6,333 nt of DNA. Origin: CBDUXZ01 sp965371325 [NCBI: uncultured bacterium]. GTDB taxonomy: Bacteria > JAUYMQ01. Made by a program: the position numbers and the translations under genes. The notes beneath the pieces are model-generated. The model saw nothing but the letters and a program-made list of their open reading frames with translations, was not told where the DNA came from and did not search any database. Location of the stretch: positions 1 to 6,333 of the forward strand of contig CBDUXZ010000123.1 in the NCBI GenBank assembly GCA_965371325.1, written 5' to 3'. This document shows positions 1 through 5,678 of the stretch, piece by piece (positions within the stretch are counted from its first letter, which is position 1; each line of letters starts with the position of its first letter).

Positions 1-1
1 G

Positions 2-727
2 GACAGCGAGCACGCGGCGATTCACCAGTGCCTTGCCGGGCAACGGCGGGAGGATGTCCGGCGCGTCTATCTCACCGCTTCCGGCGGCCCCTTCCGCGCA
101 ACGCCGCGCGAGAAGCTCGCCGCGATGAAGCCGGCGGACGCGCTAAAGCATCCGAACTGGAAGATGGGGCGGAAGATCACGGTTGACTCCGCATCACTCA
201 TGAACAAGGGGCTCGAGATGATCGAGGCCCGGTGGCTTTTCGATCTCGACCCCGGGGTGATTGACGTCGTCATCCATCCGCAGAGCATTGTTCACTCGCT
301 GGTGGAGTTTATTGACGGATCGGTCATCGCGCAGCTGGGTGTGCCCGACATGCGCGGACCGATTGGCTATGCCCTCGGTCTTCCCGAGCGGTTGCCGCTG
401 TCGATGGAGCGCCTCGATCTGGCGCGGGTCGGGACATTGACCTTCGAGCCACCCGACCACGAGAAATTTCCGAACCTGGGACTGGCCGTGCGGGTCCTCG
501 AGGATGGGGGTACCATGCCCGCAGTCCTGAACGCGGCCAACGAAGCGGCGGTAGGGGCCTTTCTCGAGGGGCGTATCGCGTTTACGGGCATCACGGAGGC
601 CATTTCGCAGACCATGAAGGCCCATTCGCCCCGTCCGCTCAAGGAGCTCGATGACGCATTGGGGGCTGACGCGTGGGCCCGCAATCATGCGATGAAGATC
701 ATTGGCTCCCTGCCGATACCTGAATAA
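2..727 (+). CDS. dxr: 1-deoxy-D-xylulose 5-phosphate reductoisomerase, C-terminal part (5' end outside window)
   Basis: DXR (IspC) converts 1-deoxy-D-xylulose 5-phosphate to 2-C-methyl-D-erythritol 4-phosphate with NADPH and a divalent metal, the first committed step of the cytosolic MEP isoprenoid pathway. The reading frame is open from base 2 and gives 241 residues to the TAA at 725-727. It begins exactly at the metal-binding motif DSEH (E. coli D150 and E152), so about 150 N-terminal residues, including the NADPH-binding domain, lie upstream. Further family landmarks are LTASGGPFR, the flexible-loop motif HPNWKMGRK with the substrate-covering Trp, VDSAS, and MNKGLE with the Asn, Lys and Glu ligands. 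IHPQS, DGSVIAQLG, PDMR and LNAANE follow in the usual order. All catalytic residues inside the window are present and the end matches the usual family length. An ATG at 125 is internal to the domain and is not the start. rseP follows 46 bases later, a common pairing in proteobacteria. Confidence 0.97.
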   Translation, partial: DSEHAAIHQCLAGQRREDVRRVYLTASGGPFRATPREKLAAMKPADALKHPNWKMGRKITVDSASLMNKGLEMIEARWLFDLDPGVIDVVIHPQSIVHSLVEFIDGSVIAQLGVPDMRGPIGYALGLPERLPLSMERLDLARVGTLTFEPPDHEKFPNLGLAVRVLEDGGTMPAVLNAANEAAVGAFLEGRIAFTGITEAISQTMKAHSPRPLKELDDALGADAWARNHAMKIIGSLPIPE

Positions 728-737
728 TGCAATTAAC

Positions 738-767
738 CCGCCGGAGGGGCGGCGCATCAAAAAGGAG
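738..767 (+). promoter_or_regulatory. dxr-rseP gap: short hairpin and the rseP ribosome binding site
   Basis: The gap between dxr and rseP holds a 5-bp GC hairpin (738-742 paired with 748-752, loop 743-747). It is followed by AAAAAGGAG ending at 767. The AGGAG core (763-767) sits 6 bases before the GTG at 774, good spacing, and it is the main reason for choosing that GTG. The hairpin has no U-tract, so I do not call it a terminator. It may be incidental in GC-rich DNA. Confidence 0.6.
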
Positions 768-773
768 TGAGTA

Positions 774-2471
774 GTGGACGGTATTCTCGAAGGCGCCCTA
801 GGTTTCATGTCGAACATCCTCCCGTTGATCTTCATGCTCGGGGTGCTGGTCTTCGTGCACGAGCTCGGCCATTTCCTCGTGGCGAAACGGTCGGGCGTCA
901 AGGTGATGAAGTTCTCCATCGGGTTCGGGCCGCGGGTCTTCGGCTGGACGAGAGGCGAGACCGAGTACGTCGTTTCCTGGATTCCGCTCGGGGGCTACGT
1001 GAAAATGCTGGGTGAGAATCCCGGCGAGGAGATTGCTCCGGAGGACAAGGGACGCACCCTCACCGGAAAACCCTTCCCGGTCAAGGCCGGCATCGTTTTC
1101 GCGGGGCCGGGCATGAACCTCCTTCTTCCAATCCTGCTGTTCATGTTGATGTTCTTCATCGGCTACCCGGAGCTGACCGCGGAGGTTGGGAGCATCGAGG
1201 AAGACTCCATCGCGGCGGAGGCTGGGATCGAGCCGGGAGACCGAATCGTCTCCATCAACGGAGAGGCCACGCAGTGGTGGGAAGAAGTATCCGTGGCGCT
1301 TCTGAATGGCGTCGGGAAACCCGTTCGCCTGCAAGTCGTCGGGCCCTCGGGGGAACGAGAAGTAACCGTTGTTCCCAAGGAGAAGGAAATCACCACGATT
1401 CTCGGCGACCAGGAGAAGGTGGGAGCCATTGGTATTACCCCCGTTTACGCACCTTCAGTGGCGGCTGTAAGTCGCCTCGACTCCCCCGCCGGAAAGGCGG
1501 GCGTTCGCACCGGCGATAAGATCACCCTCATCGGCGACGCAACGCTCAAGCGGCGAAAGGAACTTGCCGCGGCCCTGAGGAAGGCCTTCGTACCCCTTTC
1601 CCTCGCCCTCGAGCGTAACGGGGAGCAGGTGCGTGTCACGCTTCCGCCCATCGCCGGGCAGGAAGAACTCGCGGCCCTCACGGACGAGGCGATTCTCGAG
1701 CGGGCGGGCCTGGAGGATCCCGAGCTTTTCATCCGGAGCGTCGAGGAGCATTCGCCGGCGAGTGAGGCGGGGCTGGCGATCGGAGACCGGCTCATTGCCG
1801 TGAACGGCGAGCCCCTCGAGAGCTGGCTGGCGTTCACGAAAATCGTGCTGAAGAGCGAAGGGAGGCCTCTCTCCCTTGTTATACGGCGGGATGGGCTCGA
1901 GAAGGGGATTGATGTCACCCCGGGTCTCCGCTTCAACCGCGATCCGCTGGCTGAGGAGAGCAGGACCTACTACGTGGGGATCGGAAGCCTGGCCCGGTAT
2001 GCGCCCGGAAATATCGGTTCGCGCGTCGTTCGCAATCCCGTCAAGGCGTTGGTGCTCAGTGTCAAGGACACCTGGCGGATGAGCAGGCTGGTCACAGGTG
2101 GACTGTGGAAGCTTCTGTCCGGTCAGATCCGCCTCGACAACATCGGCGGTCCGATCCAGATAGGTATCGTGGCGGCGCAGGCGGCCGACGAAGGTATCAC
2201 CACCTTCATCCGTATGATGGCCTTCATTTCGATCAACCTCGGGATCCTGAACCTTCTTCCGATCCCGATCCTGGACGGCGGGCATCTCCTCTTCTTTGTC
2301 ATCGAGGGGCTGAAGCGGGATCCGATCAGCCTGCGCAAGAAGGAGCTCGCCCAGCAGGTCGGCCTCACGATGCTTCTTCTACTGATAGGCGTGGCCTTCT
2401 ACAACGACATCGCCCGCTCCTGGAGCCAGATCGTGGGAATCATCAAGGACTTTGGAACGGGGCTCATGTGA
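774..2471 (+). CDS. rseP: RIP zinc metalloprotease RseP (site-2 protease) with three PDZ-like modules
   Basis: This is an inner-membrane M50 site-2 protease. The family cleaves membrane-embedded substrates such as anti-sigma factors after a first periplasmic cut, and removes remnant signal peptides. The zinc motif HELGH is at residues 29-33 in the first membrane segment (about 14-34). GFGP (50-53) and FAGPGMN (109-115, start of the second segment) follow, and the third zinc-ligand motif NLLPIPILDGG is at 493-503, near the third segment. A fourth hydrophobic segment lies at about 528-545. Three PDZ-like modules fill the presumed periplasmic part: about 133-205 (GIEPGDRIVSINGE), 216-295 (GVRTGDKITLIG) and 318-390 (GLAIGDRLIAVNGE). 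E. coli RseP has two and is about 450 residues, so at 565 this protein is long. The GTG start is supported by AGGAG at 763-767. An internal ATG at 807 would shorten the first membrane segment's flank by 11 residues. The stop overlaps the tsaB start. Confidence 0.96.
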   Translation: MDGILEGALGFMSNILPLIFMLGVLVFVHELGHFLVAKRSGVKVMKFSIGFGPRVFGWTRGETEYVVSWIPLGGYVKMLGENPGEEIAPEDKGRTLTGKPFPVKAGIVFAGPGMNLLLPILLFMLMFFIGYPELTAEVGSIEEDSIAAEAGIEPGDRIVSINGEATQWWEEVSVALLNGVGKPVRLQVVGPSGEREVTVVPKEKEITTILGDQEKVGAIGITPVYAPSVAAVSRLDSPAGKAGVRTGDKITLIGDATLKRRKELAAALRKAFVPLSLALERNGEQVRVTLPPIAGQEELAALTDEAILERAGLEDPELFIRSVEEHSPASEAGLAIGDRLIAVNGEPLESWLAFTKIVLKSEGRPLSLVIRRDGLEKGIDVTPGLRFNRDPLAEESRTYYVGIGSLARYAPGNIGSRVVRNPVKALVLSVKDTWRMSRLVTGGLWKLLSGQIRLDNIGGPIQIGIVAAQAADEGITTFIRMMAFISINLGILNLLPIPILDGGHLLFFVIEGLKRDPISLRKKELAQQVGLTMLLLLIGVAFYNDIARSWSQIVGIIKDFGTGLM

Positions 2472-3235
2472 GCGCGGCGTCGGAAGAGCGGCGGCCGGAG
2501 CGCGGGCACGCCGGTTCCGGCGAGTATCTGCTTGCGGTTGAGACTTCGACGACCACCAGTTCCGTCGCCATCGTTTCCTCCGAGGGCGTGCGTGTCGAGA
2601 TCACCCTGGGTCTCACGCCAAGTCACAGCGACAGCATCCTCGGCGCTATCGATCATGCGCTCGCCCAGGTTTCCCTCCGTGTTTCCGACCTCGCGGGCCT
2701 GGCGGTTTCCGTCGGCCCCGGATCCTTCACCGGTCTACGCATAGGCCTGGCCACCGTGAAGGGCCTTGCCGAGGCTCATCCGTTGCCCATCGTTGCAGTC
2801 TCGAGCCTCGAGGCGCTCGCCATGAACGCGCCAGCGGGTGAGATGCGGGTCTGTCCGGCCCTTGATGCCCGCAAGGGGGAGATCTACGCGGCGCTCTACG
2901 CATGGGAGGCCGAAGCGGGTGGCTGGCGGACGCTTGTCGGAGAGGGTGCCTACGCGCCGGACGCGCTGGCGAAAAAACTTCACGACGCCGGCGGCGACGT
3001 GCTTCTCCTGGGCGATGGCGCGGTTGTATACCGGACCAGCCTGATGTCGAAGCTCGGTGAGCACGCGCGCTTCGCGCAGGGACCGGCAAACCAGACCAGG
3101 GCGGCGTGGGTTGGATGGTTGGGACTCGACCGGCTGGCGGCGGGAAGAACCGAAGACCCCCTCACCCTGGTCCCCCGTTACCTCAGGCAGAGCGAAGCGG
3201 AGCTTGCCTGGGCCCGGCGGACCCCCCGCGCTTGA
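2468..3235 (+). CDS. tsaB: tRNA t6A biosynthesis protein TsaB (YeaZ family)
   Basis: TsaB is the inactive Kae1-like paralogue that dimerises with TsaD and, with TsaE, transfers the threonylcarbamoyl group from the TsaC product to A37 of ANN-decoding tRNAs in the cytosol. The ASKHA-fold start LAVETSTTTSSVAI lies at residues 22-35. The diagnostic VGPGSFTGLRIG is at 82-93, DARKGEIYAALY at 133-144 and PRYLRQSEAE near the end (236-245). I place the start at GTG 2468, giving 255 residues and a 4-base GTGA overlap with the rseP stop. This implies translational coupling; only a weak purine stretch (2454-2462) precedes it. Homologues usually begin within a few residues of the first strand, so about 19 N-terminal residues look extra. 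The frame is open further upstream inside rseP (ATG at 2105), but that part is a shadow of rseP. No rimI follows directly, unlike in many genomes. Confidence 0.93.
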   Translation: MSAASEERRPERGHAGSGEYLLAVETSTTTSSVAIVSSEGVRVEITLGLTPSHSDSILGAIDHALAQVSLRVSDLAGLAVSVGPGSFTGLRIGLATVKGLAEAHPLPIVAVSSLEALAMNAPAGEMRVCPALDARKGEIYAALYAWEAEAGGWRTLVGEGAYAPDALAKKLHDAGGDVLLLGDGAVVYRTSLMSKLGEHARFAQGPANQTRAAWVGWLGLDRLAAGRTEDPLTLVPRYLRQSEAELAWARRTPRA

Positions 3236-3258
3236 GCTTTTTCAGGCCCAGATGCGCG

Positions 3259-3287
3259 TTGACAGGAATCCGGGGTTTCCTTAGAAT
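3259..3287 (+). promoter_or_regulatory. Strong sigma-70-type promoter for the DUF465-ilvBNC unit
   Basis: TTGACA at 3259-3264 matches the -35 consensus at six of six positions. TAGAAT at 3282-3287 matches the -10 consensus at five of six, and the spacer is exactly 17 bases. The element begins 24 bases after the tsaB stop, and the -10 area is AT-richer than its surroundings in this GC-rich genome. The expected transcription start is near 3293-3296, giving a leader of about 150 bases before the DUF465 gene. Use in vivo is inferred, not shown. Confidence 0.78.
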
Positions 3288-3293
3288 ACCCTA

Positions 3294-3443
3294 TAGCTAG
3301 GCTTACTTAGGGGCTCAGGGGCCCGCGCTGCGGAGGGTGCTTCGCAGAGTGCTGCGAGAGCGATCCTGCCGCCACACCGCCAGAGGCTCCACGGGAGTCG
3401 CAGAGGAGGCCATTTCACGAAACGTGCTTTTCAGGGAGGATGC
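3294..3443 (+). promoter_or_regulatory. Structured 5' leader upstream of the DUF465 gene, ending in its ribosome binding site
   Basis: The stretch between the promoter and the DUF465 start has no credible ORF. It holds short inverted repeats: 3311-3314 with 3321-3324; a 7-bp stem 3341-3347 with 3352-3358 (one G-U pair, 4-base loop); a competing 5-bp pairing 3328-3332 with 3343-3347; a 6-bp stem 3385-3390 with 3394-3399 (one G-U pair); and CACG/CGTG at 3416-3426 followed by CTTTTC. The last resembles a very weak terminator. AGGGAGGA (3433-3440) is the ribosome binding site for the ATG at 3444. I see no match to a riboswitch class I know and no tRNA. A regulatory role is inference. Confidence 0.4.
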
Positions 3444-3662
3444 ATGGAAGCACAGGACGAGGTGTTGATTGCCGAAGTCTCGAAGCAGGACGACGTCCTG
3501 CGAACGCTCTGGGAAGAGCATCAGAAGTTCGAGGAAGACCTTGCCGCGCTGAACGGCAAGGCTTACCTCACAACCGAGGACGCGCTGGAACGCAAGCGCC
3601 TCAAGAAATGCAAACTGGCCGGAAAGGATCGGATCGAGGCCATTCTGAAGCAGCACCGTTAA
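3444..3662 (+). CDS. Small YdcH/DUF465-family protein
   Basis: This 72-residue acidic/basic helical protein fits the DUF465 (YdcH) family, small cytosolic proteins of unknown function found mainly in proteobacteria. It shows the family pattern: a first helix with L-W-EEH-KFEEDLAAL (residues 20-36), a turn at about 37-42, then LTTEDALERKRLKK and the C-terminal motif KCKLAGKDRIEAIL (55-68), which corresponds to the usual K-x-K-L-x-x-K-D-x-I signature. There is no signal peptide or membrane segment. Two amphipathic helices suggest an antiparallel coiled-coil hairpin. GGAGG at 3435-3439 lies 4 bases before the ATG. An out-of-frame ATG at 3440 opens a longer frame (to 3871) that is rich in R, G and P and looks like a shadow. 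It is the first gene after the strong promoter, 299 bases upstream of ilvB. From memory, a DUF465 gene next to ilvB also occurs in Geobacter. Its function is unknown and no role in amino acid synthesis can be read from the sequence. Confidence 0.85.
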   Translation: MEAQDEVLIAEVSKQDDVLRTLWEEHQKFEEDLAALNGKAYLTTEDALERKRLKKCKLAGKDRIEAILKQHR

Positions 3663-3670
3663 ATCATCCG

Positions 3671-3724
3671 GGCAGGGGCCGGCGTCCGGCGCCGCATCCA
3701 CGATGCGGCACCTCTTGTCCTGCC
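3671..3724 (+). promoter_or_regulatory. Predicted three-way-junction RNA structure just after the DUF465 stop
   Basis: Two perfect hairpins lie back to back: GCCGG/CCGGC (3678-3682 with 3686-3690, 3-base loop) and an 8-bp stem (3691-3698 with 3702-3709, loop CAC). Both are enclosed by a perfect closing helix, GGCAGG at 3671-3676 with CCTGCC at 3719-3724. The structure begins 9 bases after the stop codon. No U-run follows, so it is not a normal intrinsic terminator. It may protect the mRNA 3' end of the small gene, act as a processing site, or be part of an ilvB leader. Confidence 0.45.
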
Positions 3725-3772
3725 GGCGGTTCAATCCTGCTGTCTGCTGCACCGATAAGTCTTTGTGAACCC

Positions 3773-3794
3773 GCCGCCCGGCCCTCCGGGCGGC
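3773..3794 (+). repeat. Perfect 9-bp inverted repeat (hairpin) upstream of ilvB
   Basis: GCCGCCCGG (3773-3781) pairs perfectly with CCGGGCGGC (3786-3794) around a 4-base loop. It is followed by ACCAAATACG, not by a U-run, so it is unlikely to terminate transcription by itself. GGGCGGCACC at its 3' side faintly recalls the T-box core, but the rest of that element is missing. Confidence 0.5.
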
Positions 3795-3803
3795 ACCAAA
3801 TAC

Positions 3804-3845
3804 GAGGAGGGGTCTGGAATCATAACAGGGGCGTAGCCCAGACTC
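3804..3845 (+). promoter_or_regulatory. Orphan Shine-Dalgarno-like sequence leading into an 8-bp stem
   Basis: GAGGAGGGG at 3804-3812 is the best anti-SD match in the gap, but no ATG, GTG or TTG follows within 15 bases. Its 3' end belongs to a stem in which 3810-3817 pairs with 3838-3845 (seven Watson-Crick pairs and one G-U). A small GGGC/GCCC pairing at 3829-3839 competes with it. It lies about 150 bases before the ilvB start. It could be a ribosome standby site, an RNA-regulator element or chance. Confidence 0.35.
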
Positions 3846-3944
3846 GACCGACGATCCAAAGCGGGCACTGACTCCGCGCGAACCGGCGCCGTTGCCAACC
3901 CGGGCAGCGTGTGGCGATCGCCGGAAGGAGCCCGGCACCGGATC

Positions 3945-3952
3945 AGGAAGGA
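3945..3952 (+). promoter_or_regulatory. ilvB ribosome binding site that decides the start
   Basis: AGGAAGGA ends 9 bases before the ATG at 3962. It favours that ATG over the in-frame GTG at 3911, which would add 17 residues not expected in the family and has no such site at the right distance. Confidence 0.75.
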
Positions 3953-3961
3953 TGGCACCCC

Positions 3962-5656
3962 ATGAAGTTGACAGGCGCAAAGATCTTCGTTGAAAGCCTC
4001 CGTGCGGAAGGCGTGGAGCTTATTTTCGGCTTTCCCGGCGGAGCGGTCCTGCACGTATACGACGAAATCTACCGCTCGAAGTTCCCCCGCCATATTCTCT
4101 GCCGCCATGAGCAGGGCGGCGTCCACATGGCAGACGGCTATGCGAAGGCCACGGGGAGACCCGGCGTTGCCCTCGTGACCTCCGGACCGGCGCTCACCAA
4201 TGCCGTGACCGGCATTGCAACGGCGTACATGGACAGCGTTCCCCTCGTTGTCTTCGCCGGACAGGTGCCGACCCATCTCATTGGCAACGACGCCTTCCAG
4301 GAAGCGGACAATCTCGGCCTGACGCGCTCGTGCACGAAGCATAATTTTCTCGTGAAGAATGTGAAGGACCTGGCCTACACGATCAAGGAGGCCTTCCACA
4401 TCGCGACGTCCGGACGGCCGGGCCCGGTGCTGGTTGATCTTCCCAAGGACGTGACTGCGGCGACCTGCGAGTTCAGCTACCCGCAGTCGATCAAGATGAA
4501 GTACTACAACCCGACGACCCACGGTCATGCGGGGCAGATCAAGAAGGCGGTTTCCGCCCTGGCCCAGGCGCGCAAGCCGGTGCTCTACATCGGCGGCGGC
4601 GTGATCAATTCGAATGCCGCGCCGGAGGTCACCGAGCTGGCGGAGCTGATGGGGGCGCCGGTGACACCCACCCTCATGGGACTGGGCGGGTTTCCCGGCG
4701 ACAGCCCTCTCTCGCTGGGCATGCTGGGAATGCACGGTCGCTACGCCACCAACATGTCCGTGAACGATTGCGACCTTCTCGTGGCAATCGGCGCCCGTTT
4801 CGACGATCGCGTGACGGGAAAGCTCGACGAGTTCAGCATGAACTCGAAGAAGATCCACATCGACATCGATCCAACATCGATCAGGAAGAACGTTCATGTG
4901 GAGATTCCCATCGTGGGGGACTGCAAGACCGTCCTCAGGCAGATCCTGGATGTCGTGAAGAAGGGCTCGCGCTTCGAGGGCCATCCCGCGAAGCTGGAAC
5001 CCTGGTGGAATCAGATCCACGAATGGCAGGCGCAGCATCCCCTCAACTATGAGCAGGGGCCGGGCGATCTCACCGCGACCTACGTTATCAACAAGATCTA
5101 CGAGGCGACGCGCGGAGAGGCGATCGTGTCCACCGACGTGGGCCAGCATCAGATGTGGGCGGCGCAGCTGTACCACTTCAAGAATCCCCGCTGTAACCTG
5201 ACCTCTGGCGGGCTCGGGACGATGGGGTACGGCTATCCCGCGGCGGTGGGGGCGCAGGCGGCTTTTCCGGATCGGCTGGTTATGGCGATCGTTGGAGACG
5301 GCGGCTTCACGATGACCATGCAGGAGGTTGTGACCGCCGTTGAGCACGGTTTCAACGTGAAGGCATGCATTATCAACAACCGGAATCTGGGCATGGTCCG
5401 CCAGTGGCAGCAGTTCTTCTACGAAAAGCGCTACTCCTACATCGATCTCTCGGTGGCGCCTGACTTCGTAAAACTGGCGGAGGCCTTTGGCGCCGTGGGT
5501 CTCAGGGCATCCAAGGCCGAAGAGGTGCTTCCGGTGCTCGAGAAGGCTATTGCGACACCGAAGCCCGTGATCATCGATTTCCAGGTGGCTTACGAGGAGA
5601 ACGTGATGCCCATGGTTCCCGCGGGCGCGCCGCTCTCCAAGATGCTTCTGGTTTAA
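3962..5656 (+). CDS. ilvB: Acetolactate (acetohydroxyacid) synthase, catalytic large subunit
   Basis: This cytosolic enzyme, using ThDP, Mg2+ and FAD, condenses pyruvate with pyruvate or 2-oxobutyrate, the first common step of valine, leucine and isoleucine synthesis. The 564 residues match the family length. The N-terminal pyrimidine-binding domain (about 1-165) has GFPGGAV (23-29) and RHEQGG (48-53), with the catalytic Glu at 50, then GQVPTHLIGNDAFQE (100-114). The central FAD/DHAP-like domain (about 190-330) has GARFDDRVTGK (277-287). The C-terminal ThDP domain has the Mg-ThDP motif GDGGF (445-449) running to NN (472-473), and LGMVRQWQQFFY (476-487). Residues at known herbicide-resistance positions (P103, A111, W482) are the ordinary ones. 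One oddity is SGPALTN at 74-80 where SGPGATN is usual. The start follows AGGAAGGA (3945-3952). The regulatory subunit ilvN follows after 22 bases, supporting a true biosynthetic AHAS and not a catabolic acetolactate synthase. Confidence 0.97.
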   Translation: MKLTGAKIFVESLRAEGVELIFGFPGGAVLHVYDEIYRSKFPRHILCRHEQGGVHMADGYAKATGRPGVALVTSGPALTNAVTGIATAYMDSVPLVVFAGQVPTHLIGNDAFQEADNLGLTRSCTKHNFLVKNVKDLAYTIKEAFHIATSGRPGPVLVDLPKDVTAATCEFSYPQSIKMKYYNPTTHGHAGQIKKAVSALAQARKPVLYIGGGVINSNAAPEVTELAELMGAPVTPTLMGLGGFPGDSPLSLGMLGMHGRYATNMSVNDCDLLVAIGARFDDRVTGKLDEFSMNSKKIHIDIDPTSIRKNVHVEIPIVGDCKTVLRQILDVVKKGSRFEGHPAKLEPWWNQIHEWQAQHPLNYEQGPGDLTATYVINKIYEATRGEAIVSTDVGQHQMWAAQLYHFKNPRCNLTSGGLGTMGYGYPAAVGAQAAFPDRLVMAIVGDGGFTMTMQEVVTAVEHGFNVKACIINNRNLGMVRQWQQFFYEKRYSYIDLSVAPDFVKLAEAFGAVGLRASKAEEVLPVLEKAIATPKPVIIDFQVAYEENVMPMVPAGAPLSKMLLV

Positions 5657-5678
5657 GCCTCATAACCGAGAGGACAAC

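Larger units (their letters stand above)
3663..3961 (+). other. 299-base gap between the DUF465 gene and ilvB: hairpin-rich, no gene
   Basis: I see no credible coding sequence here. The content is a run of GC-rich inverted repeats, the main ones listed separately, plus a 6-bp pairing of 3900-3905 with 3930-3935 enclosing the palindrome GGCGATCGCC (3913-3922). There is no U-tract terminator and no convincing promoter for ilvB: CATAAC at 3821-3826 has no -35 element at the right distance. Transcription from 3259-3287 therefore probably reads through into ilvB. A cis-regulatory leader for branched-chain amino acid synthesis is plausible but unproven. A T-box was considered and not supported. Confidence 0.5.

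Noticed and set aside
2105-2467. Upstream extension of the tsaB frame inside rseP
   Set aside because: The added residues are a shadow of rseP in another frame; TsaB homology begins only after about 2525.
3231-3242. Intrinsic terminator at the end of tsaB (TTTTT at 3238-3242)
   Set aside because: The only adjacent stems are 3-4 bp; no convincing hairpin abuts the T-run.
3786-3830. T-box riboswitch upstream of ilvB
   Set aside because: Only GGGCGGCACC faintly resembles the core; the ACCGCG continuation, specifier stem and terminator U-tract are not seen.
3703-3836. Two tiny ORFs (3703-3768 and 3765-3836) overlapping by GTGA, considered as attenuator leader peptides
   Set aside because: Neither has an upstream Shine-Dalgarno sequence, and neither has a run of Leu, Val or Ile codons beyond a Leu-Leu and an Ile-Ile pair.
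3440-3871. 143-codon + strand frame overlapping the DUF465 gene and the gap after it
   Set aside because: It is out of frame with a recognisable DUF465 protein and rich in R, G and P with no family pattern.
3825-3890. tRNA-like opening GGGGCGTAGCCCAG
   Set aside because: No D-loop GG, no anticodon arm and no TTCGA-type T-loop at the required distances.
3913-3922. GGCGATCGCC palindrome, resembling cyanobacterial HIP1
   Set aside because: I noticed it only once, and gene content does not suggest a cyanobacterium; likely chance in GC-rich DNA.
3911-3961. Possible GTG start adding 17 residues to IlvB
   Set aside because: The ATG at 3962 has a well-spaced ribosome binding site and gives the usual family N-terminus.
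3968-3973. Second TTGACA, at the start of ilvB
   Set aside because: It encodes conserved IlvB residues and has no -10 element 16-18 bases downstream.
3731-5347. 538-codon open frame on the - strand opposite ilvB
   Set aside because: It mirrors a certain ilvB gene in GC-rich DNA, has an R/H-rich composition with no recognisable motif, and has no ribosome binding site of note.
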